From: Maritalea mobilis
Lineage (GTDB): Bacteria > Pseudomonadota > Alphaproteobacteria > Rhodobacterales > Rhodobacteraceae
DNA: 64,000 bases
Direction: 5' to 3'
Assembly: GCF_019800885.1 (NCBI RefSeq)
Contig: NZ_JAHVKE010000003.1
Coordinates: forward strand, 91,683-155,682
Each line of letters begins with the position of its first letter. Position 1 is the first letter of the stretch. This document shows positions 28,538 through 37,178 of the stretch, one piece after another. The notes beneath the pieces were generated by a model, which had not been told where the DNA came from, made no database searches, and was given only the letters and a program-made list of their open reading frames with translations. Position numbers and translations under genes: made by a program.

Positions 28538-29299
28538 GTGCCTGACATGCCGATCCGGGGAATTCTGTTCGACAAGGACGGGACGCTTTTCGATTTCGAA
28601 GCCAGCTGGAGCGAATGGGCAGCCGGCCTGTTTTACGACCTGGCCGAGGGCGACCCGGCCCTGACCGAGGCGCTGGCCGACAGGGCGGGCTATGACCTTG
28701 CCCGACGCCGCTTTCTGCCTGGTAGTCCGGTGATCGCGGGCACCCTGGAAGAGGTCGCGACCTGCCTGCAACCGGTCCTGCCGGCCGCCCGGCTCGACGC
28801 GCTTGTCCATCGCATGAACGCCGCCGCTGCCGAGGCGCCCATGGTGCCGGTTGCCCCACTCGCGCCCCTCTTGGCGGATTTGCGGGCGTTCGGGCTGAAG
28901 CTTGGCGTTGCCACCAACGCCGCCGAGGTCGAAGCGCGCGCGCACCTGGCCGCCGCGGGGGTGGACGGTGCCTTCGATTTCCTTGCCGGGTTCGACACCG
29001 GCTACGGCGCCAAACCCGAACCGGGCATGTGCTTTGCTTTCGCCGACACCCTGGCACTCGACGCGTCCGAGGTGCTGATGGTGGGCGACAGCACCCATGA
29101 CCTGATCGCCGGGCGTGCCGCGGGGATGCAGGTGCTGGGCGTTCTGACCGGCCTCGCCGCTGCCGAGGACCTGGCCCCCCATGCTGACGCCATCCTGCCC
29201 GATATCGGCCATCTGCCCCTCTGGCTGGCCGAGGGTGGGCATCTTCCGGCTGAAACCGGCACGTCGGGGCAAAAAGCGACGCGTTCGGTCGCTATCTGA
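28538..29299 (+). CDS. HAD superfamily hydrolase (phosphoglycolate phosphatase-like)
   Basis: The 253-residue product has the HAD motif I DKDGT with nucleophile D12 and acid D14 (FDKDGTLFDF). Motif II is in LGVATNAAE, and motif IV is MVGDSTHDLIAG. A helical cap of the Gph type lies between motifs I and II. These enzymes dephosphorylate small molecules such as phosphoglycolate. The start is GTG at 28538 with AGGGAGG 5 bases upstream. It lies 69 bases before the methyltransferase gene. The substrate is unknown. Confidence 0.88.
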   Translation: MPDMPIRGILFDKDGTLFDFEASWSEWAAGLFYDLAEGDPALTEALADRAGYDLARRRFLPGSPVIAGTLEEVATCLQPVLPAARLDALVHRMNAAAAEAPMVPVAPLAPLLADLRAFGLKLGVATNAAEVEARAHLAAAGVDGAFDFLAGFDTGYGAKPEPGMCFAFADTLALDASEVLMVGDSTHDLIAGRAAGMQVLGVLTGLAAAEDLAPHADAILPDIGHLPLWLAEGGHLPAETGTSGQKATRSVAI

Positions 29300-29368
29300 A
29301 AATAATTCCGCGACCGCGTCGGGCGACCCTGAGCAGACCGGACAGGACTGCAACCGCACGGGGACGCC

Positions 29369-30928
29369 ATGAACGACGCCACGCCATCCCGCCGCCGCCG
29401 CCATGGCGGGCGCCGCACCGGCACGGATCGGGCCGCAGGGCCTGCCATTACGCAAATGCCGTGGTGCATCCCGGTCAACACCGACCGCCCGACCGAGCCG
29501 CTGGACGAAGAGGGCGGGGCCGCGATCCATTCCGGCGCGATGCGCATCCTGTCCGAGATCGGGATCGAGTTCCTGAACGACACGGCGCTGGACCATTTGC
29601 GCGAGGCCGGCTGCCGGGTCGAAGGGCAGACCGTTCGCTTCGATCCGGATTTCGTGATGGAGATGGTGGGCAAGGCCCCCGCCGAATTCACCATCACCCC
29701 CCGCAACCCGGACCGCGCCCTGCCCATCGGCGGCAGGCACATGGTCTTCGTCAATGTCTCCTCCCCGCCGAACGCCTGGGACCTCGAACGCGGCAAGCGC
29801 CCCGGCGATTTCGAGACCTTCCGCGAGTTCATGAAACTGACGCAGTATTTCAACTGCATCCACATCGCCGGCGGCTACCCGGTGGAGCCGATCGACATCC
29901 ATGCCAGCGTCCGCCACCTCGATTGCCTGTTCGAGAAACTGACCCTGACCGACAAGGTGGCCCACGCTTATTCGCTGGGGCCCGAGCGGGTCGAAGACGT
30001 GATGGAAATGGTGCGGATCGCCGGTGGCCTGACGCACGAGGAATTCGACGCCAGCCCGCGGATGTACACCAATATCAACTCGGTCAGCCCGCTGAAGCAT
30101 GACTGGCCGATGCTGGATGGCGCCATGCGGCTGGCGCGCCGGGGGCAGCCCGTGGTCGTCACCCCCTTCACGCTGGCCGGGGCCATGGCGCCCGTCACCA
30201 TGTCCGGCGCCGTCGCCCTCAGCCTGGCCGAGGGGTTGGCGGCCATTGCGCTTCTGCAATGGATCGCGCCGGGCTGCCCCGTTGCGATCGGCACCTTCAC
30301 CTCGAATGTCGACATGAAGTCGGGCGCCCCCGCCTTCGGCACGCCCGAATACATGCGCGCGACCCAGATGACCGGGCAGATGGCGCGGTTCTACGGGTTG
30401 CCCATGCGCGCCTCGGGCGTCTGCGCGGCCAACGTCCCCGACGGGCAGGCCATGTGGGAGACGAGTAATTCGATCTGGTCGGCGGTGCAGTCGGGCACGA
30501 ACATGGTCTACCATGCCGCCGGCTGGCTGGAGGGCGGGCTGATCGCCTCGCCCGAGAAATTCGTGATGGATTGCGAATTGCTCCAGCAGGTGCAGCGCTA
30601 TTTCGACCCCGCGCTGACGGCCACCACCGAGGATGATCTGGGCCTCGATGCCATCGCCGAGGTCGGGCCGGGCGGGCATTTCTTCGGCTGCGACCATACG
30701 CAGGCTCGCTACCAGACGGCCTTTTACCAGCCCTTCCTGTCGGATTGGCGCAATTTCGAGGCCTGGGCCAACGAGGGCGGCGTCTGGACCGCCGAACGCG
30801 CCCATCGCATCTACAAGCGTATCCTGGCCGAGTTCGAACCGCCCGAGATGGACATCGCGATCCGCGACGAACTGGCCGATTTCGTCGCCCGCCGAAAGGC
30901 CGAGGGCGGCGCACCAACCGATTTCTGA
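29369..30928 (+). CDS. MttB superfamily corrinoid methyltransferase, non-pyrrolysine type (trimethylamine/betaine)
   Basis: The 519-residue product matches the trimethylamine methyltransferase (MttB, COG5598) family, with the CIPVNTDRPTEPLDEEG start, GGRHMVFVNVSSPPNAWDL and the barrel segment FTLAGAMAPVTMSGAVALSLAEGLAA. Archaeal MttB needs pyrrolysine at an amber codon; no such stop interrupts this frame, so it belongs to the non-Pyl branch, where glycine betaine, proline betaine and carnitine are known substrates. The N-terminus begins with an unusual Arg-rich stretch (SRRRRHGGRRTG). No corrinoid-binding protein or methylcobamide:THF transferase lies nearby. The glycine betaine role is an inference from the carnitine operon 9 kb away. 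Confidence 0.9.
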   Translation: MNDATPSRRRRHGGRRTGTDRAAGPAITQMPWCIPVNTDRPTEPLDEEGGAAIHSGAMRILSEIGIEFLNDTALDHLREAGCRVEGQTVRFDPDFVMEMVGKAPAEFTITPRNPDRALPIGGRHMVFVNVSSPPNAWDLERGKRPGDFETFREFMKLTQYFNCIHIAGGYPVEPIDIHASVRHLDCLFEKLTLTDKVAHAYSLGPERVEDVMEMVRIAGGLTHEEFDASPRMYTNINSVSPLKHDWPMLDGAMRLARRGQPVVVTPFTLAGAMAPVTMSGAVALSLAEGLAAIALLQWIAPGCPVAIGTFTSNVDMKSGAPAFGTPEYMRATQMTGQMARFYGLPMRASGVCAANVPDGQAMWETSNSIWSAVQSGTNMVYHAAGWLEGGLIASPEKFVMDCELLQQVQRYFDPALTATTEDDLGLDAIAEVGPGGHFFGCDHTQARYQTAFYQPFLSDWRNFEAWANEGGVWTAERAHRIYKRILAEFEPPEMDIAIRDELADFVARRKAEGGAPTDF

Positions 30929-30943
30929 GATCGAAAGGGGTTG

Positions 30944-30951
30944 TTAACGAT
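30944..30951 (+). promoter_or_regulatory. CtrA-like half-site upstream of the H-NOX-like gene
   Basis: TTAACGAT differs at one base from the CtrA octamer TTAACCAT and lies 73 bases before the start of the H-NOX-like gene. It is the third such motif noticed in the window before dprA or c-di-GMP genes. Confidence 0.35.
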
Positions 30952-30966
30952 TGCATGGTAAAACCG

Positions 30967-31005
30967 CCTTCAAGGGGTCGCCTATTGGTGCGAAACCCTT
31001 GAAGG
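30967..31005. promoter_or_regulatory. Inverted repeat before the H-NOX-like gene
   Basis: CCTTCAAGGG (30967-30976) and CCCTTGAAGG (30996-31005) form perfect 10-base arms with a 19-base spacer. It ends 18 bases before the H-NOX-like start. No T run follows. It may be a regulator site, an RNA hairpin in the leader, or the mttB terminator. Confidence 0.5.
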
Positions 31006-31023
31006 TAAGAGGCAGGTCGATCC

Positions 31024-31611
31024 ATGCACGGTATGATCAACCGCGCGCTCCAGGGCTTTCTTGTGGCCCATTACGGCGAACGGTCATGGGACGAGATACG
31101 CAGCATCGCCGGCATCCCGCCCGAAGGGTTCGAGGCGATGCTGCAATACGACGAGGCGCAGACGCTGGCCTGTTTCGAGGCCGCCGTCACGGTGCTGCAC
31201 AAACACCCCAACGCCCTGCTGGAAGATATCGGCACCTATCTCGTGACGAACCCCGCGTTGGAGCCGCTTCGACGGTTGCTCCGGTTCGGTGGGCCCACGT
31301 TTCTGGACTTTCTTTTATCTCTTGAGGATCTGCGCGACCGTGGGCGCCTCGCCATCCCGGATCTCGACCTGCCCCGCATCCGCGTCGAGGAACTCGATCC
31401 CTCCAGCTACCGCATCCGGGCGCAATGGAGCTTGCCCGGCATCGCGCCGATCCTTCTGGGCGGTTTACGCGCCATGGCGGACGATTACGGTGCGCTGGCG
31501 CTGTTGCGCCTTGACGGGATGCAGCCGGGGGAAGAATGCCTGCATGTCCAGTTGCTGGACATGACCTTCGCGGAAGGGCGGCAATTCGTGCTGGGCGGGG
31601 TCGGCGCATGA
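31024..31611 (+). CDS. H-NOX-like (HNOB) sensor lacking canonical heme residues
   Basis: The 195-residue product has the HNOB domain pattern: MHGMINRALQGFLVAHYGERSW start, AGI, a GFEAM..YD segment, LLEDIGTYLV and LLRFGGPTFLDFLLSLEDL. H-NOX domains bind heme through a histidine near residue 102 and hold it with a YxSxR motif. Here the position after SLEDL is Arg104, and at the YxSxR position the sequence is AQWSL. Both heme features therefore seem absent. It overlaps an HNOBA-GGDEF gene by 4 bases (ATGA), so the two proteins probably form one signalling unit. The loss of the ligand rests on alignment by eye. Confidence 0.85.
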   Translation: MHGMINRALQGFLVAHYGERSWDEIRSIAGIPPEGFEAMLQYDEAQTLACFEAAVTVLHKHPNALLEDIGTYLVTNPALEPLRRLLRFGGPTFLDFLLSLEDLRDRGRLAIPDLDLPRIRVEELDPSSYRIRAQWSLPGIAPILLGGLRAMADDYGALALLRLDGMQPGEECLHVQLLDMTFAEGRQFVLGGVGA

Positions 31612-32690
31612 CTTTGGGGTTCGCCGCTACGCCGTCGCCCCTCGGCCCCGATACAAAGCGCGTGGTCGGCCTGTCCCCGCAGGTGTTGGACCGGTTGATG
31701 CCGATGCATCTCTGGCTCGACCCGCAGGGCCGCGTGATGCAGGCCGGCCCGACCATCGCGAAGATGATGGGCGGCGCGCCGGCGCTGGGCACCCGGTTGC
31801 TCGATCTCGTCGAGATCCGCAGCCCGGCCAATATCGCCGATTTCACCGCCCTGATCGCGCAGGAGGGGCGCCGCCTCAGCCTTGCCTTGCGCTCTGCATC
31901 GCATCTGCCCTTGCGCGGCGTTGTCAGCAGCCTGCCGGGGCAGGGTGGGGCGCTTCTCGACATATCGCTGGGCCTGAGTTTCGTGCGGGCCGTGGCCGAG
32001 TTTGACCTGAACCAGGGCGATTTTTCGCCCTGTGACCAGACCCTTGAGCTGCTCTATCTCTACGAGGCCAATACCTCGATTGCCCATCTGTCGCGCCACC
32101 TGACGGAACGCCTGCGCGCGGCACGCCTGGCGGCAGAGGCGCAGGCTCTGACCGACGAGTTGACCGGCCTTGCGAACCGGCGTGCCATGGACCTGGAACT
32201 GGCGCGCGTTCTGGCGGATGAAACGGCGCATTTCGCGCTGCTTCACCTCGACCTCGACTATTTCAAACAGGTCAACGATACGCACGGTCACGCCGCAGGT
32301 GACCACGTGCTCCAGCAGGTCGGGCATATCCTGCGCGCCGATCTGCGCCGCGGCGATCTCGCCGCGCGTGTGGGCGGGGACGAGTTCCTGATCATCCTGC
32401 GCAACTGCCTGTCGGAAGACGGCTTGCGGGAGGTGGCCAAACGCCTGATCGCCGGGATCGAGGCCCCCGTTTCGTTCGAAGGAAAGCTGTGCAAGCTCTC
32501 CGCCTCCATCGGGATCTCGACGACGGCGGGCTACGGGACCCGCCCGACCCCTGACGAGATGCTCGCCGATACCGACATGGCGCTGTACCGGGCGAAAAAC
32601 GCGGGCCGCGGGCGGTTCGCCATTCACCTGCCCAAGCGGGGCGATGGGACGTTGGGTGCCCGCGATGCAGAGGTTTACAATGCACGCTGA
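31608..32690 (+). CDS. HNOBA-GGDEF diguanylate cyclase partnered with the H-NOX-like protein
   Basis: The 360-residue product starts with an HNOBA (heme NO-binding-associated, PAS-like) domain as in soluble guanylate cyclase: RLMPMHLWLDPQGRVMQAGP, RLSLALRS and EFDLNQGDFSPCDQTLELL. A short coiled segment (HLSRHLTERLRAARLAAEAQ) leads into a GGDEF domain. The active site GGDEF is at 256-260, with the I-site RxxD at R247-D250. It should make cyclic di-GMP under control of the upstream sensor. This is a bacterial split version of the sGC sensor-HNOBA-cyclase arrangement, with GGDEF in place of the guanylate cyclase. The start codon overlaps the upstream stop. Confidence 0.92.
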   Translation: MTLGFAATPSPLGPDTKRVVGLSPQVLDRLMPMHLWLDPQGRVMQAGPTIAKMMGGAPALGTRLLDLVEIRSPANIADFTALIAQEGRRLSLALRSASHLPLRGVVSSLPGQGGALLDISLGLSFVRAVAEFDLNQGDFSPCDQTLELLYLYEANTSIAHLSRHLTERLRAARLAAEAQALTDELTGLANRRAMDLELARVLADETAHFALLHLDLDYFKQVNDTHGHAAGDHVLQQVGHILRADLRRGDLAARVGGDEFLIILRNCLSEDGLREVAKRLIAGIEAPVSFEGKLCKLSASIGISTTAGYGTRPTPDEMLADTDMALYRAKNAGRGRFAIHLPKRGDGTLGARDAEVYNAR

Positions 32691-32787
32691 ACGCGCACGG
32701 GCCGAGATGCCGCATGCGTCGCGCCTCGCAACGCGGACGATCGCGCCTAGATCGGTTGCATGGCGCAACTATTATACGAGTGACGAG

Positions 32788-34104
32788 ATGTCCGACAAAT
32801 CCAACCACTCCCGGTCCCGGGCGGTCCCTTCTTCAAGGCTGGCGCGCATGGGGCGCATGGGCGGGCTTGCCACCGGTTTGGCGGGGGGCGTCGCCTGGGG
32901 CGGCGCGCGTGCGCTGGCGCGTGGCGAACGCCCGCGGATGGACAAGTTGCTGCTGACGCCCGGCAACCTGACCCGCGTTGCCGACAAGCTTTCCGAGATG
33001 CGCGGGGCGGCGATGAAGCTGGGCCAACTCCTGTCGATGGAGACGGGCGACATGCTGCCCCCGGAACTGGCCGATATTCTCGGGCGGTTGCGGCAGGACG
33101 CGCATTTCATGCCGCCCAAACAACTCAAGACGGTGCTGGAAACCGCCTACGGGGCCGATTTCCGGACGAAATTCCGCGGCTTCGACACGCGCCCGCTGGC
33201 CGCGGCCTCGATCGGGCAGGTGCATCGCGCCACCGCCGCCGACGGTCAGGCGCTGGCCATCAAGTTGCAATATCCCGGCGTGCGCGCGGCCATCGACAGC
33301 GATCTCGACAACGTCGCGGCCCTGATCCGGTGGTCCGGCCTGATGCCCGAGGGCCTCGACATGGCGCCCTTGATGGAGGAGGCGCGGCGGCAGTTGCACG
33401 AGGAGGCCGACTACGACCGGGAGGGGCGCTACCTCGCCCGGTTCGGTGCGCTTTTGGCCGACGACGACCGCTTTGCCGTCCCCCAATACCGCGAGGACCT
33501 GTCCGGCCCCGATGCGCTGGCCATGTCCTTCGAGGCGGCCGAGCCGATCGAGACGCTGGCCGATGCGCCCAAGCCGATGCGTGACCGGGTGATCTCGGCG
33601 CTGATCGAGCTGACCCTGCGCGAGTTGTTCGAGTTCCGCCTGATGCAGACCGACCCGAATTTCGCCAACTACCGCTGGCGGCCCGAGACGGGGCAGGTCG
33701 TGCTGCTGGATTTCGGCGCCAGCCGCGCGATTTCGCAGGAAGTGTCCGAGGGGCATCGCGCCCTGATGATCGCAGGGGTGCAGCGGGACCGCGAGGCGAC
33801 CATGGCCGCGCTGGAGCGGCTGAATTTCATCAAGCCCGACCTTGCGGATCATCACCGTGACACGATCCTCGACATGGCCGAGATCGGGTTTGACTCGATG
33901 TCCGGCCCGTTCGAGTTCGAGGGCAACGACCTTGCCGACAAGATGCGCCGCCGGGGCATGGAGATCGGAACGGAGCGCGAGCTGTGGCATATCCCACCGG
34001 CCGAGACGCTGTTCCTGCAGCGCAAGATGGGCGGGCTCTACCTGCTTGGCACCCGGATCGGGGCGCGGGTGGACCTCCCAACCCTGATGGCGCGCTACAT
34101 GTGA
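32788..34104 (+). CDS. ABC1/UbiB family atypical kinase
   Basis: The 438-residue product has the ABC1/AarF/UbiB signatures: the KxGQ motif in MKLGQLLSMETGDMLPPELA, the ASIGQVHRA loop replacing the usual P-loop, the ATP lysine in LAIKLQYPGV, the catalytic TDPNFANYRW, and LLDFGAS in place of DFG. Such proteins act as atypical kinases or ATPases in ubiquinone biosynthesis and related lipid handling. It lacks the C-terminal membrane helices of true UbiB, so it is closer to the soluble AarF-like group. The ATG at 32788 begins MSDKSN; the region before it (32691-32787) holds no other gene. It ends on the terminator of cydX. Confidence 0.9.
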   Translation: MSDKSNHSRSRAVPSSRLARMGRMGGLATGLAGGVAWGGARALARGERPRMDKLLLTPGNLTRVADKLSEMRGAAMKLGQLLSMETGDMLPPELADILGRLRQDAHFMPPKQLKTVLETAYGADFRTKFRGFDTRPLAAASIGQVHRATAADGQALAIKLQYPGVRAAIDSDLDNVAALIRWSGLMPEGLDMAPLMEEARRQLHEEADYDREGRYLARFGALLADDDRFAVPQYREDLSGPDALAMSFEAAEPIETLADAPKPMRDRVISALIELTLRELFEFRLMQTDPNFANYRWRPETGQVVLLDFGASRAISQEVSEGHRALMIAGVQRDREATMAALERLNFIKPDLADHHRDTILDMAEIGFDSMSGPFEFEGNDLADKMRRRGMEIGTERELWHIPPAETLFLQRKMGGLYLLGTRIGARVDLPTLMARYM

Positions 34105-34135
34105 AAAAAGGGCCGCATCACTTAGGATGCGGCCC
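34105..34135 (-). terminator. Strong terminator at the end of the cydDCABX transcript
   Basis: GGGCCGCATC and GATGCGGCCC form a 10-pair stem with a 6-base loop. On the minus strand it is followed by six T bases that lie against the stop codon of the ABC1 gene. It lies 36 bases past the cydX stop and may also stop transcription of the ABC1 gene. Confidence 0.88.
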
Positions 34136-34170
34136 AGTCTGACTTCGAAGGGACTCGAAGCTGTTTCGGT

Positions 34171-34287
34171 TCAGTGATCGTGTTCCTCGGCGAGAACCTG
34201 ATCTTCCTTCATTTCAAGCCACATCGCGTTCACGACAGCGATCAGGGCGGCGAGGGGAAGGCCGAGAAGCCATGCAAAATACCACAT
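34171..34287 (-). CDS. cydX: Cytochrome bd oxidase small subunit CydX
   Basis: Reading the minus strand from the ATG at 34287 gives a 38-residue protein starting MWYFAWLLGLPLAALIAVVNAMW. It has one membrane helix and a charged tail (KEDQVLAEEHDH). This is the typical size and start of CydX/CbdX, which stabilises the bd oxidase hemes. It lies 12 bases after the cydB stop on the same strand. Genes this short are easily missed in automatic annotation. Confidence 0.93.
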   Translation of the reverse strand: MWYFAWLLGLPLAALIAVVNAMWLEMKEDQVLAEEHDH

Positions 34288-34299
34288 ATCTGCGTCTCC

Positions 34300-35463
34300 T
34301 TAGTAAACCGTATCGCTGTTGGCGGTGACATCGGCCTCGGTGACCTTGCCCCACAGCACTTTGTAGACCCAGGATGTGTAAGCCAGGATCAGCGGCATGA
34401 AGATCAGCGTCACGATCAGCATGATGAACAGCGTCAGGTGGCTGGACGAGCTGTCCCAGACCGTCAGCGACGAGTTCGGATCGACCGTCGAGGGCAGGAT
34501 GAACGGGAACATGGTCAGACCCACGGTCGAGATCATGCCGAAGATGCCCAGTTTCGACCACAAGAGCGTGCCCACCTCGGAGCCTGCGCGCAGGCCGCGC
34601 ACGGCCAACGCAGTGCCAAGGAAGCCAAAGATCGGCGCGATGATGATCCACGGACGCTCCGAATAGGCGGACAGCCAGCTGTCGGTGCGCACCACCTCGC
34701 TGTGCAGCGGGTTGGACGGGCCGTTTGACACCACCTCCGAGGCCAGCGCGTAGCCCTCGATGCCCATGGCCAGCCAGACACCCGACAGGGCAAAGCCGAC
34801 CATCGTGATCAGGCCGGTCACGAACCCGATGTTGCGGGCGCGCCGGGCGACGTTGCCTTCGGATTTCAGGACCAGCCAGGCCGCACCATGGGTCAGCAGC
34901 ATCGCCAGCGACACGACCCCAACCAGCAGGGCGAACGGGTTCAGAAGGCCAAGGAACTTGGAATAGAACGCGCCGTCATACATCGGGTAGAGCGTCTCGG
35001 TCAGGTGGAAGGGCGCGCCCTGCAGCACGTTGCCGACGGCCACCCCGAAGATCAGCGCCGGCACGGCGCCGCCTGCGAACAACGCCCAGTCCCAGGCGTT
35101 GCGCCAGGTCTGCGACTCGCGCTTGGAGCGGTACTTGAACGCAACGGGCCGCACGATGAAGGCCGCAAGGACGACGAACATCGCAAGGTAGAAGCCCGAG
35201 AAGCTGACCGCGTAGAGCGGCGGCCAGGCGGCGAAGATGGCGCCACCGCCAAGGATGAACCAGACCTGGTTGCCTTCCCAGACGGGACCCACGGTGTTGA
35301 TCGCCATGCGGCGCTCGGTGTCGTTCTTCCCGACAAAGGGGAGGAGCGCGCCAACCCCCATGTCGAAACCGTCGGTCAGTGCGAAGCCGATCAGGAGGAC
35401 GCCAAGCAGCGCCCACCAGATGACCCGCAGCACATCGTAGCTGATGAGTTCGTGAAGGATCAT
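34300..35463 (-). CDS. cydB: Cytochrome bd ubiquinol oxidase subunit II
   Basis: CydB is the second large membrane subunit of cytochrome bd oxidase. The 387-residue product starts MILHELISYDVLRVIWWALLGVLLIGFALTDGFDMGVGALLPF, the family signature, and has about nine helices. It lies 5 bases after cydA and is followed by cydX, all on one transcript with cydD and cydC upstream. Cytochrome bd reduces oxygen with high affinity and tolerates NO, which fits the NsrR-like gene nearby. Confidence 0.96.
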   Translation of the reverse strand: MILHELISYDVLRVIWWALLGVLLIGFALTDGFDMGVGALLPFVGKNDTERRMAINTVGPVWEGNQVWFILGGGAIFAAWPPLYAVSFSGFYLAMFVVLAAFIVRPVAFKYRSKRESQTWRNAWDWALFAGGAVPALIFGVAVGNVLQGAPFHLTETLYPMYDGAFYSKFLGLLNPFALLVGVVSLAMLLTHGAAWLVLKSEGNVARRARNIGFVTGLITMVGFALSGVWLAMGIEGYALASEVVSNGPSNPLHSEVVRTDSWLSAYSERPWIIIAPIFGFLGTALAVRGLRAGSEVGTLLWSKLGIFGMISTVGLTMFPFILPSTVDPNSSLTVWDSSSSHLTLFIMLIVTLIFMPLILAYTSWVYKVLWGKVTEADVTANSDTVY

Positions 35464-35468
35464 GTCTG

Positions 35469-37094
35469 TTACTCCGCAGGGGTTGCAGCAGGGCCGGTCA
35501 CATCGGGGACGTTGCCGTCATGGGTGCGCAGGCGATGCTCGTGGCGGGCCATCCAGGCGTCGGTTTCTTCGACATCCATGTAGGGGCCCTTGCGGATGTA
35601 TTTCACCATCAGGCCCATCTCGATCACGAACAGGACCGAGTAGAACAGCATGAAACCGGCGATGGTGATCAACAACTCGGTCGCACCGAGGTGGCTGACC
35701 GACAGGGCCGTGGGCAGAACGCCGTCGACCGTCCAGGGTTGGCGACCGAATTCGGCGACGAACCAGCCCATTTCCGCCGCGATCCACGGGGTCGGGATGA
35801 CGGCAACCGCGCCGATCAATGCCCAGCGGGGAAACTGCATGCCGCAGAACGAGGCGCGGTAGAAGAAATAGGCCATCATCCCGATGAAGGCGAAACCAAG
35901 CACGACCATGATCCGGAAGGCCCAGAACAGGGGCATCACACCCGGAATGGTGTCCTCGGCCGCCATGGCGATCTGCTCATCCGTCGCCTCACGCGGGTCG
36001 TCGAGATAGCGCAGCAGCAGGAAGGCAAAGCCCAGATCGGCGGAATGTTCCTCGAAGGTGGCCATAACCGCCGGATCGGTGGCCTCGCGGTCGACGCGGA
36101 TCGTTTCCAGTGCGTCATAGGCGATGATGCCAGAGCGGATCCGCTCGTTGGCGCGGGCTTCCAACTCGTTGATGCCTGGGATTTCGTCATCGAGCGAGCG
36201 GGTGCCGATCAGGCCCATGGCCCAAGGGATATGCACGGCGAAATGAGTTTCCCGCGCTTCCTGGTCGGGGATGCCGACAAGGGTGAAGGAGGCGGGTGCC
36301 TCTTCGGTGTGCCACATGGCCTCGATCGCGGCCAGTTTCATCTGCTGGGAGTGCGTGGCCGAGTAGCCGGATTCGTCACCGAGGATGACGACGGACAAGG
36401 CCGAGGCGAGGCCGAAAGACGAGGCCACGGCGATGGAGCGGCGGGCGAGGTCGATATGGCGACCCTTCAGCAGGTACCATGCCGACACGCCCATCACGAA
36501 GACGGCGGCGGTCACGTAACCGGCTGACACGGTGTGCACGAATTTCGCCTGTGCCACCTCGTTGAACAGTACCTCGAAGAAGGAGGTCATCTCCATCCGC
36601 ATGGTCACCGGGTTGAATTCGGCACCGACGGGGTTCTGCATCCAGCCGTTGGCGATCAGGATCCACAGCGCCGAGAAGTTCGAGCCGATGGCGACCAGCC
36701 AGGCCACCATCAGGTGCGCCCGCTTGCTGAGTTTGTCCCAGCCAAAGAAGAACAGGCCGACAAAGGTCGCCTCGAGGAAGAAGGCCATCAGGCCCTCGAT
36801 GGCCAGCGGCGCACCAAAGATGTCACCCACGTAATGCGAGTAGTAGGACCAGTTCATCCCGAACTGGAATTCCATCGTGATGCCGGTGGCCACACCGAGG
36901 ACGAAGTTGATGCCGAACAGCGTCCCCCAGAATTTCGTCATTTGCCGCCAGATGGGGCGGTTGGTCATCACATAGACCGTCTCCATGATCGCCACGATGA
37001 TCGACAGACCAAGCGTGAGCGGCACGAAGAGGAAGTGATACATCGCGGTCATCGCAAACTGCAGGCGCGACAACTCGACAACATCGAGCTCCAT
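35469..37094 (-). CDS. cydA: Cytochrome bd ubiquinol oxidase subunit I
   Basis: CydA carries hemes b558, b595 and d. The 541-residue product has the heme histidines in MTAMYHFLFVPLTLG (H19-type) and AKFVHTVSAGYV (H186-type). It carries a long quinol-binding Q-loop (about 230-390) and the GRQPW motif (GRQPWTVDGVLPTALS). The long Q-loop marks the L-type bd oxidase rather than the short-loop cyanide-insensitive type. A perfect Fnr box lies 85 bases before the ATG at 37094, so it likely has its own low-oxygen promoter in addition to read-through from cydC. Confidence 0.97.
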   Translation of the reverse strand: MELDVVELSRLQFAMTAMYHFLFVPLTLGLSIIVAIMETVYVMTNRPIWRQMTKFWGTLFGINFVLGVATGITMEFQFGMNWSYYSHYVGDIFGAPLAIEGLMAFFLEATFVGLFFFGWDKLSKRAHLMVAWLVAIGSNFSALWILIANGWMQNPVGAEFNPVTMRMEMTSFFEVLFNEVAQAKFVHTVSAGYVTAAVFVMGVSAWYLLKGRHIDLARRSIAVASSFGLASALSVVILGDESGYSATHSQQMKLAAIEAMWHTEEAPASFTLVGIPDQEARETHFAVHIPWAMGLIGTRSLDDEIPGINELEARANERIRSGIIAYDALETIRVDREATDPAVMATFEEHSADLGFAFLLLRYLDDPREATDEQIAMAAEDTIPGVMPLFWAFRIMVVLGFAFIGMMAYFFYRASFCGMQFPRWALIGAVAVIPTPWIAAEMGWFVAEFGRQPWTVDGVLPTALSVSHLGATELLITIAGFMLFYSVLFVIEMGLMVKYIRKGPYMDVEETDAWMARHEHRLRTHDGNVPDVTGPAATPAE

Positions 37095-37178
37095 GTCTCC
37101 GTCTCCTCAAGACTCAGCCAGAGGGAGAATCCCGCCGGCCATCGAGAGGCGTTTTCGCGCGGTATGCGATTGTCGACT

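Noticed and set aside
28346..30805. 819-codon open frame on the minus strand across the HAD and MttB genes
   Set aside because: It is a GC-driven shadow: both plus-strand genes have clear family motifs, and this translation has none.
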